Shown piece by piece: positions 44,466 through 53,790 of a stretch of 64,000 nucleotides of DNA; the stretch's first letter is position 1, and every line of letters starts with the position of its first letter. Made by a program: the position numbers and the translations under genes. This stretch comes from Nostoc sp. TCL26-01 (GTDB taxonomy: Bacteria; Cyanobacteriota; Cyanobacteriia; Cyanobacteriales; Nostocaceae), in assembly GCF_013393945.1 (NCBI RefSeq), contig NZ_CP040297.1:3752001-3816000 (forward strand). Direction: 5' to 3'. Under the pieces are notes generated by a model, which saw only the letters and a list, made by a program, of their open reading frames with translations, was not told the origin of the DNA and did not search any database.

Positions 44466-44754
44466 AAGCAGGTGTTTTTTCCTCACACCTAAAACCTTAG
44501 TTTTTGGTAAATGTTAATTATTGTTTAGTAATACATAGTTTTTTTTAAATTCAGTAATTATTTAATAATCAATGTTGCAGAAACAACATATATTTTCATC
44601 TCTCTTTAAAAGGGCAAGACTGATTTATGGACACTCCAGGAAATCTCCTTCTGTAATACTACTGTGACTCAGATCACAAATAAATGTAATTATAATCACA
44701 ACTAAATGCCGTTTCATATCAATCAGTCGCAGTCTAGATTATTCCAAACTAGAG

Positions 44755-44997
44755 ATGAAAAATTGCTCACTCCAAATCACGATGATTCGCGCACTTATTG
44801 AATCTGCCTTTGAAACTGGATATCTTAGTGTTGAATCTGAGGGTTTACTCCATCAAGTGCTGGCTACCAAATGCTATCAACCTGAAGATATGGCCCCCTT
44901 AGCATCTTTGTATGATGCAGTTAGTACAGGTCAAATCAAACGAGAAGCATCATCAAAACTGCTCATGGAATCTCTCTCTCGTTTCAAATCTCGCTAA
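44755..44997 (+). CDS. Small cyanobacterial protein, unknown
   Basis: 80 aa, helical, acidic-to-neutral: IRALIESAFETGYLSVESEGLLHQVL, then YQPEDMAPLASLYDAV and a basic tail. No domain known to me. A 290-bp leader precedes it. Confidence 0.65.
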   Translation: MKNCSLQITMIRALIESAFETGYLSVESEGLLHQVLATKCYQPEDMAPLASLYDAVSTGQIKREASSKLLMESLSRFKSR

Positions 44998-45542
44998 TAC
45001 TACGAAATTCTGGCGTGTAAATAGTCATGCTGTATTTGGCAAAAATCTTCAACTCATAACTATTGGGCTGTTGTTGTCGAAAACCGTGTAGGTCAGCCAA
45101 AGAATGAGTTAAGATCAAATACGTAGGGGTAAACGTCAAGCCGACTCCCCAGGCTTCTCAGCAATGCTAATGATTACAAGTAGGCAAATTGAACAACCGC
45201 AATCATCGCTTGTTTTGGAGTATTTATTATTACATAATGGTAGGAAGTACTTACCAGATACTATTCCTCTGGTGAGGATCAATCCGGAATTGTTTGACTT
45301 CTATGAACCAAACATTCCCTAAATAACCCTGAAAGAGATAGAATTTTGGTGCAGTAACCACCAGTTTATGAGCCAGAATTTTCCCCAAACTCATAACTAC
45401 AAGTAAGTCTCTAGGTGAAGTCACCAAACAAACTGATTCTCAACCGTGAAACTCACTCAATCTCTCAGGGCATTATTTAAGTGGGGTCAAACCCAAGTTT
45501 TTCAAGGTTTAACTACGTTGTTTAAAAAGGCAGAAGCAGTAC
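44998..45542. other. 545-bp gap with one possible small gene
   Basis: Only a 52-aa ORF (45164-45322) looks protein-like. The overlapping frame from a GTG at 45446 into the next gene is treated as doubtful. No repeat or RNA gene is seen. Confidence 0.5.
45164..45322 (+). CDS. Possible 52-aa small protein
   Basis: MLMITSRQIEQPQSSLVLEY opens a reading frame continuing LLLHNGRKYLPDTIPLVR and closing at PNIP. Composition and codon use look genuine (no rare-codon runs), but there is no clear ribosome site and no known family, so this is tentative. Confidence 0.4.
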   Translation: MLMITSRQIEQPQSSLVLEYLLLHNGRKYLPDTIPLVRINPELFDFYEPNIP

Positions 45543-45854
45543 ATGCTACACCGCAAGATTTATCAACTGTGTTGCGACGGGCGGGAGGTATGTGTTTTCT
45601 TGCGGGACCAGCAACGCTGGATAGAACGCGCCCGCATCATCGACATAGAGGGAGACTTAGTTACCCTACGCTATGAAACAGAAGAAGAAGACGAGATTTG
45701 CGCTTGGGAAGAAATGGTTCGGCTCGAAAGCATCGGCGCTGTTACCCAAAAATTAGCTTCAGTACCACGCGGCAATATTGAACCTCTCATGACTGAAGAC
45801 TGTCCAGAAGCCGAGCGCATCCGTAACCATTACCCCGATTCTAATCCTGAATAA
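45543..45854 (+). CDS. Small cyanobacterial protein (DUF6679-like)
   Basis: 103 aa: MLHRKIYQLCCDGREVCVFL, RWIERARIIDIEGDLVTLRYETEEEDEICAWEEMVRLESIGAV. A compact beta-rich protein that I recall as DUF6679-like in cyanobacteria. An overlapping frame starting with GTG at 45446 covers its first 134 bp and looks protein-like up to its entry. A terminator follows at 45957. Confidence 0.78.
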   Translation: MLHRKIYQLCCDGREVCVFLRDQQRWIERARIIDIEGDLVTLRYETEEEDEICAWEEMVRLESIGAVTQKLASVPRGNIEPLMTEDCPEAERIRNHYPDSNPE

Positions 45855-45956
45855 AGAAGGCAAAAAACAAGGAGCAAGAGGTCAAGTAGTTTTGAGAATC
45901 TAAACTTTTCTTAAGAAACCTCTTTTCACTTGTACCTTCCTCATAACTGACTTAAT

Positions 45957-45989
45957 AATCCTGAGTAAAACACCGTACTCAGGATTTTT
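45957..45989 (+). terminator. Hairpin terminator downstream of DUF6679-like gene
   Basis: AATCCTGAGTA / TACTCAGGATT, perfect 11-bp stem with an 8-nt loop, then a T-tract. CAATAGT heptamers begin right after it. Confidence 0.85.
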
Positions 45990-45990
45990 A

Positions 45991-46139
45991 GTCAATAGTC
46001 AATAGTCAATAGTCAATAGTCAATAGTCAGCACTCAGTACTCCCTTACTCTCTCACTCCCTGACTCAGCACGGGCTGCATCGCCCCGCTACCGCTAACAG
46101 CACTCAGCACTCCCTCACTCCCTCACTCCCTCACTCAAG
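45991..46139. repeat. Short tandem repeat block with GGGCT element
   Basis: TCAATAG heptamers (45991-46029), CACTCCCT-type octamers, a variant of the 28-bp element (46071-46100), and more CACTCCCT units running into the 3' end of the carbonic anhydrase gene. Confidence 0.85.
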
Positions 46140-46928
46140 TACTTCTGTAACTAGGCGATGATTGAGAGGTTGAATTGGGCGGGCGTTGGTGGGAAATATT
46201 TGACTAAACTTAGCTATTTGTTCAGGGGATGCGGTGATAGGCATTGCCATTACGCACCAGAGGACATTTTCTGAACAAGGTGGAGTCGTTAAAGAGCCTG
46301 AATAAGTCAAAAATCTGCGTTGTGCTGGTAAAAAGTGGCAAGCATCAATATAAATATCCTTGACTCTATTTTCTCTCCCTGGCTGTTGTGGCATAGCATC
46401 CCAGATGAGTTGTAGTTTGGGGTTAAAAGCTCCTGCTTGTAAGAACACACCCAAGACTGCTAAATTGCCAGTTTTATGTCGGTGAACAAAATGGAGTTCC
46501 ATATCATATGACTTACCGTTAATCCGGTGTTCACTCAAGTGATGAAAATGAAACTGAATTAGCTCGAAGGTGTCGTTCCCATACTTGATGTAACTTCCTG
46601 GTTGATAATTCACCTGGATTGTTTTGCCATTATTGATCAAGTGTAATGGTGTGGGCTGATAATTAATTACTAATAAATCCTCACTGTTACTCTGGGCAGT
46701 TTTTACTCCCGCAATCTGTAAATTGATTGGCGTTTGTTGGCGACCTAGTTGACAAAGCTGAAACTCAGGAGCCAAATCACCCCAATGTTCTGGACTGGCT
46801 TTGCCAATATATCCCCAGTTCGCTGTTGTCGCCAAAACTGGGGATGTGACACAAATAGATAAAGGAGTCCCAACGGCACTCACACCCAAAAGTTTTAGTA
46901 ATTGCCTTCTGTACAAGGTATGACTCAA
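46131..46928 (-). CDS. Alpha-type carbonic anhydrase, exported
   Basis: 265 aa. Interconverts CO2 and bicarbonate; expected periplasmic. Twin-arginine-like start (YRRQLLKLLGVSAVG) followed by a hydrophobic segment. Zinc histidines are in IQFHFHHLSEH and the third in ELHFVHRH. Paired cysteines LCQLGRQQTPINL and TTPPCSEN match the alpha-class disulfide. Related to cyanobacterial EcaA. Its 3' end contains CACTC repeat units encoding part of the tail. Confidence 0.94.
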   Translation of the reverse strand: MSHTLYRRQLLKLLGVSAVGTPLSICVTSPVLATTANWGYIGKASPEHWGDLAPEFQLCQLGRQQTPINLQIAGVKTAQSNSEDLLVINYQPTPLHLINNGKTIQVNYQPGSYIKYGNDTFELIQFHFHHLSEHRINGKSYDMELHFVHRHKTGNLAVLGVFLQAGAFNPKLQLIWDAMPQQPGRENRVKDIYIDACHFLPAQRRFLTYSGSLTTPPCSENVLWCVMAMPITASPEQIAKFSQIFPTNARPIQPLNHRLVTEVLE

Positions 46929-46952
46929 CTAAAATAATTTGTCATTAGCTAT

Positions 46953-47390
46953 TTAAACTAAGTGCTGCAAACGATTTAAACGCTCGGCGTAATTTCTAAT
47001 TACCATTAGGGCAAAGACAGGTGTTTCTTGGACAGCAAACAGGAATCTTTTCTCATCTAAATAAGCCAGTTGACAATCTGTTTTAGCGATCGCTGTATAA
47101 GTCCGATTGTGTACCCCTACCAATCCACCTATACCAAATATCTGGCCTGCTTCGATTGTTTCTACAACTTTACCATTAACTACTAAATCTACCTCTCCTG
47201 TCAAAATACCATACATATAATCACCCGTCTGTCCTTCTGCAAAGATGACTTGGCCAGCCGAAAATGCTTGAGGGTCTGGTTGTTTTTGAAAGATACTGAT
47301 TGTAACTACGGGACTTAGCATAATTGTGGAAAAACGCGGCTTTTCAGTAGACAACACGAAATCAGTGAAAATTATACTACTTTCTGCCAA
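46953..47390 (-). CDS. Cyclic-nucleotide-binding-domain protein (Crp-like, no HTH)
   Basis: 145 aa, one cNMP-binding domain: FSAGQVIFAEGQTGDYMYGILTGEVDLVVNG, GQIFGIGGLVGVHNRTYTAIAKTDCQLAYLDEKRF. The usual phosphate-cassette Arg region (GELAL..PRSA) is changed to GIGGLVGVHNRT, so ligand binding is uncertain. No DNA-binding domain. An ATG about 24 codons in could be the true start. Lies 24 bp upstream of the carbonic anhydrase on the same strand, possibly co-transcribed. Confidence 0.85.
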   Translation of the reverse strand: MAESSIIFTDFVLSTEKPRFSTIMLSPVVTISIFQKQPDPQAFSAGQVIFAEGQTGDYMYGILTGEVDLVVNGKVVETIEAGQIFGIGGLVGVHNRTYTAIAKTDCQLAYLDEKRFLFAVQETPVFALMVIRNYAERLNRLQHLV

Positions 47391-47708
47391 ACTTCTAACT
47401 ACGAAATTATGCTAGGGAAAAACATATATTGAAACCTTTTTGTATTAAATTTAACAATTGGCAAAAAATATTTTTGGCAATTTGGCAGCCATAAACCCAA
47501 AAACACTGGTATCTTTTATATAGTTATATAGTGCAAGGAGTGTAGCAGAAGTTTCCCCAATCTCACGGTTAGGGTGATTTCTGCGACTTTTTTTATTTTT
47601 TTAGCTGTGACAAGAGGTTTGAGGTTCCAGCGTTGTGAGTATGTGGTTGGTGTTGTAGGTTTTTCTGCGGTTTGGGTAGATATTGTAGTGGGAAAAAGCC
47701 ATTTAAAT
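47391..47708. other. 318-bp gap between cNMP-domain and subtilase genes
   Basis: I see no gene, repeat or hairpin worth calling. Short frames here look non-coding. Confidence 0.5.
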
Positions 47709-50189
47709 TTAGAGATTAATAGGTACAGTCTGCTTAATTTTGTTAGAAAGAGAAATAGGAGTGTAAATATCAACATTAACTTCATCTATTACTCGTATAG
47801 AAACAATTAGGGCATATCTAGCTGTTTTATTCCAGCCTTCCCACTTGGGATTATATTTCCACCAACCGCTAACAGGATATATACCAATAGAATCTTTCTG
47901 AGCCAATTCAGCCGCAGTACCTTGCCAAATATCAGAATGAATTGAACCCCGATTCCATGTTTTGATACCTAAAAACCATCCACTGTCGCCACTTCTAGTA
48001 GATGTTATATTCTCCTCAGTTTCTCGTGCTTCTTTGTTAATCCGTTGTCTAAAACTATCTAAAGTCTCTTCAGAGCGTTTAATAGCAAATCTCAGACCAT
48101 AGGAAGCATAAGAATGTTTATTCTGCCATCCTCTCTCTCCAGGATTGGGTTCGATAAAATATGAAAGTGTTACCCGCATTTCTACTTTTGCTTCACGCAA
48201 GTTTTCTAGCTCTTGTGTCGGCCAGGGTAGTATGTGAAGGTTCATTTCTTTTGTTTTTACAGAACCCTTACCACCATCTTTATGAAAAGGCTGGAACTGA
48301 TCTTCACAAATCATAGTTAAGTCATTTTGGCTACTAAAAAGCGCTCTCTCTAGACTAGGAACACCATATCCGTATCGACGCAGTAAGGTAGATACTTTTT
48401 CCTTCTGTGAAGGATTTCTAGATAGGTGGCTATACATTGCAGGAGTCCACTCCGCAGAATGAACTATTAAGGCACGAACTGTTTCTGCCCAGTATTCGGG
48501 ATTTTCAGCCCAAATACGCGCTGCCACATAGCTACACAAAGCTGTTGCCGCGCTGGTATCTCCAGAAAGATTAAATTGCCGTACATTCGGTTGATAATAA
48601 GTTGTTAGAAGTCGTAAGTCATCAATATCCATGCCAGGAGAATGAGGATCATCAGTGGCTAGGTTGCCTCCTTCAAAAGTTACATCCGGTCGGATAGGCC
48701 ACTTATCAGTCCATAAAAGAGAAGTTCTACTTCGAGGTGAAAGGTCGCCAGCAGGAGCAATCGTTTGCCATTGAGCATACTTTGAATTACTTATATTGAC
48801 TTTATCAGTATAAGCACCAACAACAAGTGCATTCCACGCTTGGGAAGGATTTTCTGCTTGGCTTACATCATTTCGATTAGGATATTCATTAGATATGATA
48901 TCCCCACTTATATTGCCAACTGGAATAACCATGAGTCGCTGAAATTCAAAGCAAATTTGATCTACAGCTGCTGACCAAGAAGAAGGAACTCCTTTATGAT
49001 TGTCAATCTCACTCGTAACAGGCATACAAATGACACGTTGGCGCTTAGGATTGCTAATTTCTACACGAGAAACAGCTTCCTTTGTAATTGCTCCATAGAG
49101 CTTAGGGTCGTTTTCTCCTTGGTCTGGAAGTATCTTTACGGATTCCAATCTGTGGGTAAGATATACTTTGCTTGATGTTGCGAGTGCATTGTAAAGGTTT
49201 CCATAGAGGGCTAATCCAGCCATATCAGTACCATGCCCACGCCAATGTTTGCTGTCTGCTACGCCCCAGCTTGGATTACACGTAAACAAATCATGAGGAG
49301 CAAGAGCTGGCTCAATTAAACGATGTGAGCGTGTAACGCCGCTATCTAATAAACAAACAGCTAAATTAATATTCGATGCTATTACAGTTCGTCCTACAAG
49401 TTCTTGTACCCAACTTGCCTGTTCTTGCATATCCATATCAAAAAACATAGACGGTGAATCTTTAGCTAGGCGAAGTTCGGCAATTAAACCATTATTATTA
49501 ATGATTCGTGATAATGTTGTTACAGATGTCAAAGCCAAAACTACTTCTCTTTCAGGAAAGGTAATTGAGTTTTCTGTTGTTCTAATATCGAGTATTTGAG
49601 CTATTTGCTGGAAAGATTCACGACAACCATTACGTAACCAAACTTCCCACCATACCTCCTGAGATTCAGAAGGAAATTCAATATTGTCTGTGAACAACGC
49701 ACGCACTGTACCTAAGTTAATATCTTCCAAGCATGCTATTAAAGGTTCGTTTTTCGGATTACCTTTTTCAGTTTCTTCATCACGATAAGCTTCTATTTTT
49801 GAAGGAAAAAAATCTGATGCTTTTTCTGGTACAAATACAGTTGCTGATACAATTTCATCTGCCTTATCTGATGAATGAACAGCTAGCAACTCGATTTGCT
49901 TGGGCTTATTTTCCAATAACTCAACTGCTTTCAGTTCGCTTTTTTGTATCTGGAACTCTAAATAAAAACCGACTTCTCCAACTGCAAGTTCTGCCTCGCG
50001 CAAAGGTTTTTGTTGCTGATAATTTTCAAGAGCTTTCTCAAAAGCTTGCTGCAAATTTTCAGCGTGTTTTATACGATTACGATAGGGCAAGGGTTTTTTG
50101 TTGACTGGCTTCGTAGGATATGTGTAACTTTGGCTATCCCCCTTTACAACTATATAAAAATTAGGGAGATTCCTTTGGTAATCAGGCAT
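47709..50189 (-). CDS. Subtilisin-like serine protease of an IetAS-type defence pair
   Basis: 826 aa S8-family protease without signal peptide, so cytosolic. Catalytic triad readable: CLLDSGV (D282), WRGHGTDMAG (H319), LSGDTSAATA (S546); oxyanion Asn in PVGNISG (N426). About 270 residues precede the protease domain and about 250 follow, neither recognised. Gene follows an AAA ATPase gene by 49 bp on the same strand; this AAA-plus-subtilase pairing matches IetAS, reported as antiviral and originally from an Agrobacterium plasmid. Active-site residues all intact. Confidence 0.88.
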   Translation of the reverse strand: MPDYQRNLPNFYIVVKGDSQSYTYPTKPVNKKPLPYRNRIKHAENLQQAFEKALENYQQQKPLREAELAVGEVGFYLEFQIQKSELKAVELLENKPKQIELLAVHSSDKADEIVSATVFVPEKASDFFPSKIEAYRDEETEKGNPKNEPLIACLEDINLGTVRALFTDNIEFPSESQEVWWEVWLRNGCRESFQQIAQILDIRTTENSITFPEREVVLALTSVTTLSRIINNNGLIAELRLAKDSPSMFFDMDMQEQASWVQELVGRTVIASNINLAVCLLDSGVTRSHRLIEPALAPHDLFTCNPSWGVADSKHWRGHGTDMAGLALYGNLYNALATSSKVYLTHRLESVKILPDQGENDPKLYGAITKEAVSRVEISNPKRQRVICMPVTSEIDNHKGVPSSWSAAVDQICFEFQRLMVIPVGNISGDIISNEYPNRNDVSQAENPSQAWNALVVGAYTDKVNISNSKYAQWQTIAPAGDLSPRSRTSLLWTDKWPIRPDVTFEGGNLATDDPHSPGMDIDDLRLLTTYYQPNVRQFNLSGDTSAATALCSYVAARIWAENPEYWAETVRALIVHSAEWTPAMYSHLSRNPSQKEKVSTLLRRYGYGVPSLERALFSSQNDLTMICEDQFQPFHKDGGKGSVKTKEMNLHILPWPTQELENLREAKVEMRVTLSYFIEPNPGERGWQNKHSYASYGLRFAIKRSEETLDSFRQRINKEARETEENITSTRSGDSGWFLGIKTWNRGSIHSDIWQGTAAELAQKDSIGIYPVSGWWKYNPKWEGWNKTARYALIVSIRVIDEVNVDIYTPISLSNKIKQTVPINL

Positions 50190-50238
50190 TGGATTGAGAG
50201 GTTATTTTAAACACATCTTTATTAAAATCATACAGTAA

Positions 50239-51222
50239 TCACCTAAAGATGATATTTTTGCGCTCTAGTATCGCAGAAATGATGTTTTCTTCAGATATTG
50301 AATCCTGATCAGAAATCACGGCTATTTTAGCCGCTTCATCTGCGGCTCTAACTAATTCTGCTTGACTTAGACTACTAGCACTCTCAATAATATGCTGCCA
50401 ATTTTGCCACTCAGTATCAAAATGGACTAGACGTGTTTCTAGCAACTTGCGAACAACTTCTTGATTTGGTAGCTCATATTCAATAACGTCATCAAAACGG
50501 CGAAAAAGAGCCTTATCTAATAAATCAGGATGATTGGTGGCAGCAATGATTAGGCTTTGGCTGTCATCATTCTCCAAAAACTGCAAGCAGGAGTTTAAAA
50601 CCCGGCGAATCTCTCCAACGTCATTAACTGAAGCGCGTTGTGAACCAATAGCGTCAAATTCGTCAAAAAAATAAACACCCCTTGTTACCAGCATTGCATC
50701 AAATATGAGTTTAAGCTGATTAGCTGTCTCACCCATAAATTTTGTAATTAAACCAGTATAAAGAACTGTAAAAAGAGGAAGTTGTAGCTCTCCAGCAAGA
50801 GCAGCAGCAGTCATCGACTTACCTGAACCTGATGGTCCAACTAAAAGTATTTTGCGACGAGGTTTAAGATTATACTCAGCTAAACGATGCTGCTTAATAT
50901 TTTCTATAATAATCCGCTCTAATCTTTTCTCTAAAACTGGAGGAATAACCATATCAATAAGTCTTGTGTCTGAATAACGAACCGATACAAGATTTATTAA
51001 TTCTCTCTTAGGTTGGGTGAGCGGTACAAGAGAGGCTTTACGCTCAATAACAGATTTGCGTTCTTTTGCTTGATCAATGAGAATTTGGATATCTTGAGCA
51101 ACTTTCGTGTGTCCTTGTCGTGCTTCATGTGCAGCCATTTGTAGAGCAACAGAGAAAAATTGCTGCTCCTCACCTTCTAGGTAGCTCTTTAAGAGCGCAA
51201 TAACATGGCGGGCTGTTGACAT
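50239..51222 (-). CDS. AAA ATPase of an IetAS-type defence pair
   Basis: 327 aa, FtsH/Vps4-like single AAA module. Walker A GPSGSGKS (129-136), Walker B FFDEFD (E188), sensor 1 AATNHP (N230), arginine fingers FRRFDD (R241, R242). A 110-residue helical N-terminal part precedes it. Upstream partner of the subtilase; in the IetAS model the ATPase restrains or feeds the protease until infection. The A/T-rich 257-bp leader upstream carries no other gene. Confidence 0.9.
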   Translation of the reverse strand: MSTARHVIALLKSYLEGEEQQFFSVALQMAAHEARQGHTKVAQDIQILIDQAKERKSVIERKASLVPLTQPKRELINLVSVRYSDTRLIDMVIPPVLEKRLERIIIENIKQHRLAEYNLKPRRKILLVGPSGSGKSMTAAALAGELQLPLFTVLYTGLITKFMGETANQLKLIFDAMLVTRGVYFFDEFDAIGSQRASVNDVGEIRRVLNSCLQFLENDDSQSLIIAATNHPDLLDKALFRRFDDVIEYELPNQEVVRKLLETRLVHFDTEWQNWQHIIESASSLSQAELVRAADEAAKIAVISDQDSISEENIISAILERKNIIFR

Positions 51223-51479
51223 AAGGCAATTTATCTATAAAGCCTCTCAATTTCTAATAAAGAAAAGCATCCTACTTTACAACTTTACAAGCTGCTTTTA
51301 ACAGATAAATAAATTAAAAGATATATTTTTATAATTTTTTATAGAACAAATATACTATATTTTCATGCTAAAAGCAATACTTAAGGATTCTTCCCTGAGT
51401 TAAGACTAGCCTTTTTACATTTCTTATCCCTATTATGCCTAGCCTATGGTTTGCCACGAGCTACTCTCTCTTACCTCCT

Positions 51480-52583
51480 TCAAATCAGCACTAAGTTATC
51501 CCGGTGAATTACAGTTTCTGCGCCTATGTAACCTAAGATGGACGGAATTTCTTTGGAATGATGACCGCAAATTTTTTGTAAGTCATGGCTGCTATAGTTG
51601 ACTAGCCCTCTGGCGACTTCATTACCTTGTCTGTCTAGTAACTGCACAGCATCTTGGGGGTCGAATTCCCCAGCTACGGCTTTGATTCCTGCGGGTAATA
51701 AGGATTTGCCTGCTTCGACAATTGCAGCGATCGCCCCAGCATCAAGATATAATTTGCCAGAGGGAATCAGACCATAGGCAATCCACCGTTTACGAGCAGA
51801 AGTTGGTTCTGGTTGGGGTTGGAAATGCGTGCCAATGGCTTCGCCTTGGAGAATTTTTTCGATGTTGCGGGGAAATCGCCCTTGAGTGATGACGGTACGC
51901 ACTCCAGCTGCAATGGCAATTCTGGCGGCGGAAATTTTAGTCACCATTCCCCCAGTCCCCCATTGAGAACCTTGATTACCTGTTTGCACTGCTGCCAATT
52001 CTTTAATACTTGTGACCAAAGAGATGGGTTGGGCATCGGGTACAGAACGAGGATCGGCAGAGTATAATCTGTCTACATCGGTGAGCAAAAATAGCCAATC
52101 TGCCTCTACTAGACTGGCAACTAATGCCGAAAGAGTGTCATTGTCACCGAATTTTAATTCGTCTACGGCGACGGTATCATTTTCATTAACTACAGGGATG
52201 ACACCCAGTCCTAACAATTCCTGAAATGTGTTGTAGACATTGAGATAGCGACTGCGTTGTACCAAATCGCTACGAGTGAGTAAAACTTGGGCAATTGGTT
52301 GTTGTAAGGTGGTGAATAAATCGTCGTATACGCGCATTAATCGACCTTGACCAACTGCGGCGACAGCTTGCTTAAGTGCGATCGCTTTGGGACGTTCCGT
52401 TAAACCCAAACGCGCACAACCCACCCCCACAGCTCCAGAAGACACTAAAATTACCCGATTACCTTGCCGTCTCAGATCACAGAGGGTTTCTGCCAAAGTG
52501 GCAATAGTAGAAAGGGCTAGCTGTCCGGTTGCGGGTTGAGTCAGGCTAGAAGTGCCAATTTTGACAACAATCGTTTTCGTCAT
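51480..52583 (-). CDS. proB: Glutamate 5-kinase
   Basis: First step of proline synthesis, ATP-dependent phosphorylation of glutamate. 367 aa: amino-acid kinase domain (VVKIGTSSLT, VSSGAVGVG, VNENDTVAVDELKFGDNDTLSALVA, GTGGMVTKISAA) and C-terminal PUA domain (about 275-360), the full-length feedback-regulated form. Between petA and an intergenic gap, separate from proA. Confidence 0.97.
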   Translation of the reverse strand: MTKTIVVKIGTSSLTQPATGQLALSTIATLAETLCDLRRQGNRVILVSSGAVGVGCARLGLTERPKAIALKQAVAAVGQGRLMRVYDDLFTTLQQPIAQVLLTRSDLVQRSRYLNVYNTFQELLGLGVIPVVNENDTVAVDELKFGDNDTLSALVASLVEADWLFLLTDVDRLYSADPRSVPDAQPISLVTSIKELAAVQTGNQGSQWGTGGMVTKISAARIAIAAGVRTVITQGRFPRNIEKILQGEAIGTHFQPQPEPTSARKRWIAYGLIPSGKLYLDAGAIAAIVEAGKSLLPAGIKAVAGEFDPQDAVQLLDRQGNEVARGLVNYSSHDLQKICGHHSKEIPSILGYIGAETVIHRDNLVLI

Positions 52584-52618
52584 TTACAGCAGATTTCCGA
52601 TTTTGGCTGCGTTGAGAA

Positions 52619-52646
52619 TAAAAAAGACAGGCAAACAACCTGTCTT
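52619..52646 (-). terminator. Terminator of petA
   Basis: AAGACAGG / CCTGTCTT, 8-bp stem with 7-nt loop, followed on the minus strand by a T-tract, between petA and proB. Confidence 0.85.
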
Positions 52647-52670
52647 CAAAATATTGATTTAAGAAAGAAT

Positions 52671-53672
52671 TTAGAAATTCATTTCCGCAGCTTGAACTTT
52701 TTCAACTTGCTTCTTCTTCAGAACTAGCATGACTTGAGCCAACATGACAAGTGCAATGAAAGCAATCAACCAACCAACTCTGTTAGCATCTTGCAGAACG
52801 ATTTCTACGTCTTTTTGACCAAAGCCACCAACGTTAGGATTGTTGGTTAAAGCATCACCCGCTTTAACTGCTTGTCCTTCCGAAACAATCAACTCTGGGC
52901 CTGCGGGAACAGTGTCAGTAACAACTTCTCCAGACTCAGTTTTGATGTCTACTAAATATTTAACGCTACCGTCTTCGCCTTCTTGTTTAGCAATTTTGCT
53001 AATTGTGCCAGTAGCCGCAGCGTTGTAAACGTTATTGTTGCTCTTTTCGCCTGTAGGATAGACTTGTCCACGTCCCCGGTTTGCACCGACGTGAACTGAA
53101 TATTTACCGAATTGAATATTCTTGTCGTTAGCAGGGTTGGGAGAAAGAACGGGGAAGACCACTTCTTGATATTGTTCGCCAGGGATAGGCCCGACTAGGA
53201 CAATGTTTTCTTTATCTTCGCTGTAGGGTTGGAAGTAAACATCGCCAACTTCTTCTTTCAAGTCTTCCGGAATGCGGTCTTCAGGAGCAATCTTGAAGCC
53301 TTCAGGTAACATCAGTACAGCACCGACATTCAAACCGACTTTAGAACCATCAGCACCAACTTGTTGCACGCTGGTGTCGTAGGGAATTTTGACAACGGCT
53401 TTAAATACGGTGTCGGGTAGTACAGATTGAGGAACTTCTACTTCTGTGGGCTTTGCTGCTAGGTGACAGTTAGCGCAAACAATTCTCCCTGTAGGTTCAC
53501 GAGGAGTTTCTGGATAGGTTTGCTGCGCCCAGAAAGGATAAGCAGCAGCAGATTGGGGAAGGACTAGATCACTAGTAAAGAAAAAAGTCACACTAGCGAT
53601 CGCTATGAGCAATCCTTTGACTATCGCTCTAGCACTGCGAGTTAACCTCGCCATTGTACAAGCATTTCTCAT
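52671..53672 (-). CDS. petA: Apocytochrome f
   Basis: Cytochrome b6f subunit on the lumenal side, carrying electrons from the Rieske protein to plastocyanin or cytochrome c6. 333 aa: leader to about residue 44, mature N-terminus YPFWAQQTYPETPREP (Tyr45 amine is an axial haem ligand), haem motif CANCH (66-70), and C-terminal anchor (VGWLIAFIALVMLAQVMLVL). Follows petC on the same strand. Confidence 0.98.
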   Translation of the reverse strand: MRNACTMARLTRSARAIVKGLLIAIASVTFFFTSDLVLPQSAAAYPFWAQQTYPETPREPTGRIVCANCHLAAKPTEVEVPQSVLPDTVFKAVVKIPYDTSVQQVGADGSKVGLNVGAVLMLPEGFKIAPEDRIPEDLKEEVGDVYFQPYSEDKENIVLVGPIPGEQYQEVVFPVLSPNPANDKNIQFGKYSVHVGANRGRGQVYPTGEKSNNNVYNAAATGTISKIAKQEGEDGSVKYLVDIKTESGEVVTDTVPAGPELIVSEGQAVKAGDALTNNPNVGGFGQKDVEIVLQDANRVGWLIAFIALVMLAQVMLVLKKKQVEKVQAAEMNF

Positions 53673-53790
53673 CTCAATAAGGGCAACGATTGAATTTAGT
53701 CATTAGTCATTAGTCATTGGTCATTAGTCATTGGTTTAGACTAACAACTCAGCACGGGCTAAACGCCCCGCTACCGCTAACAGCACTCAA
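53673..53790. repeat. Repeats in the petC-petA gap
   Basis: TTAGTCA heptamers (53698-53734) plus the 28-bp element GGGCTAAACGCCCC... at 53756-53783 occupy the 118 bp between petC and petA. Confidence 0.88.

Noticed and set aside
47516..47810. Small ORFs on both strands at the end of the subtilase gene
   Set aside because: They overlap the protease coding sequence or A/T-rich gap and have no supporting features.
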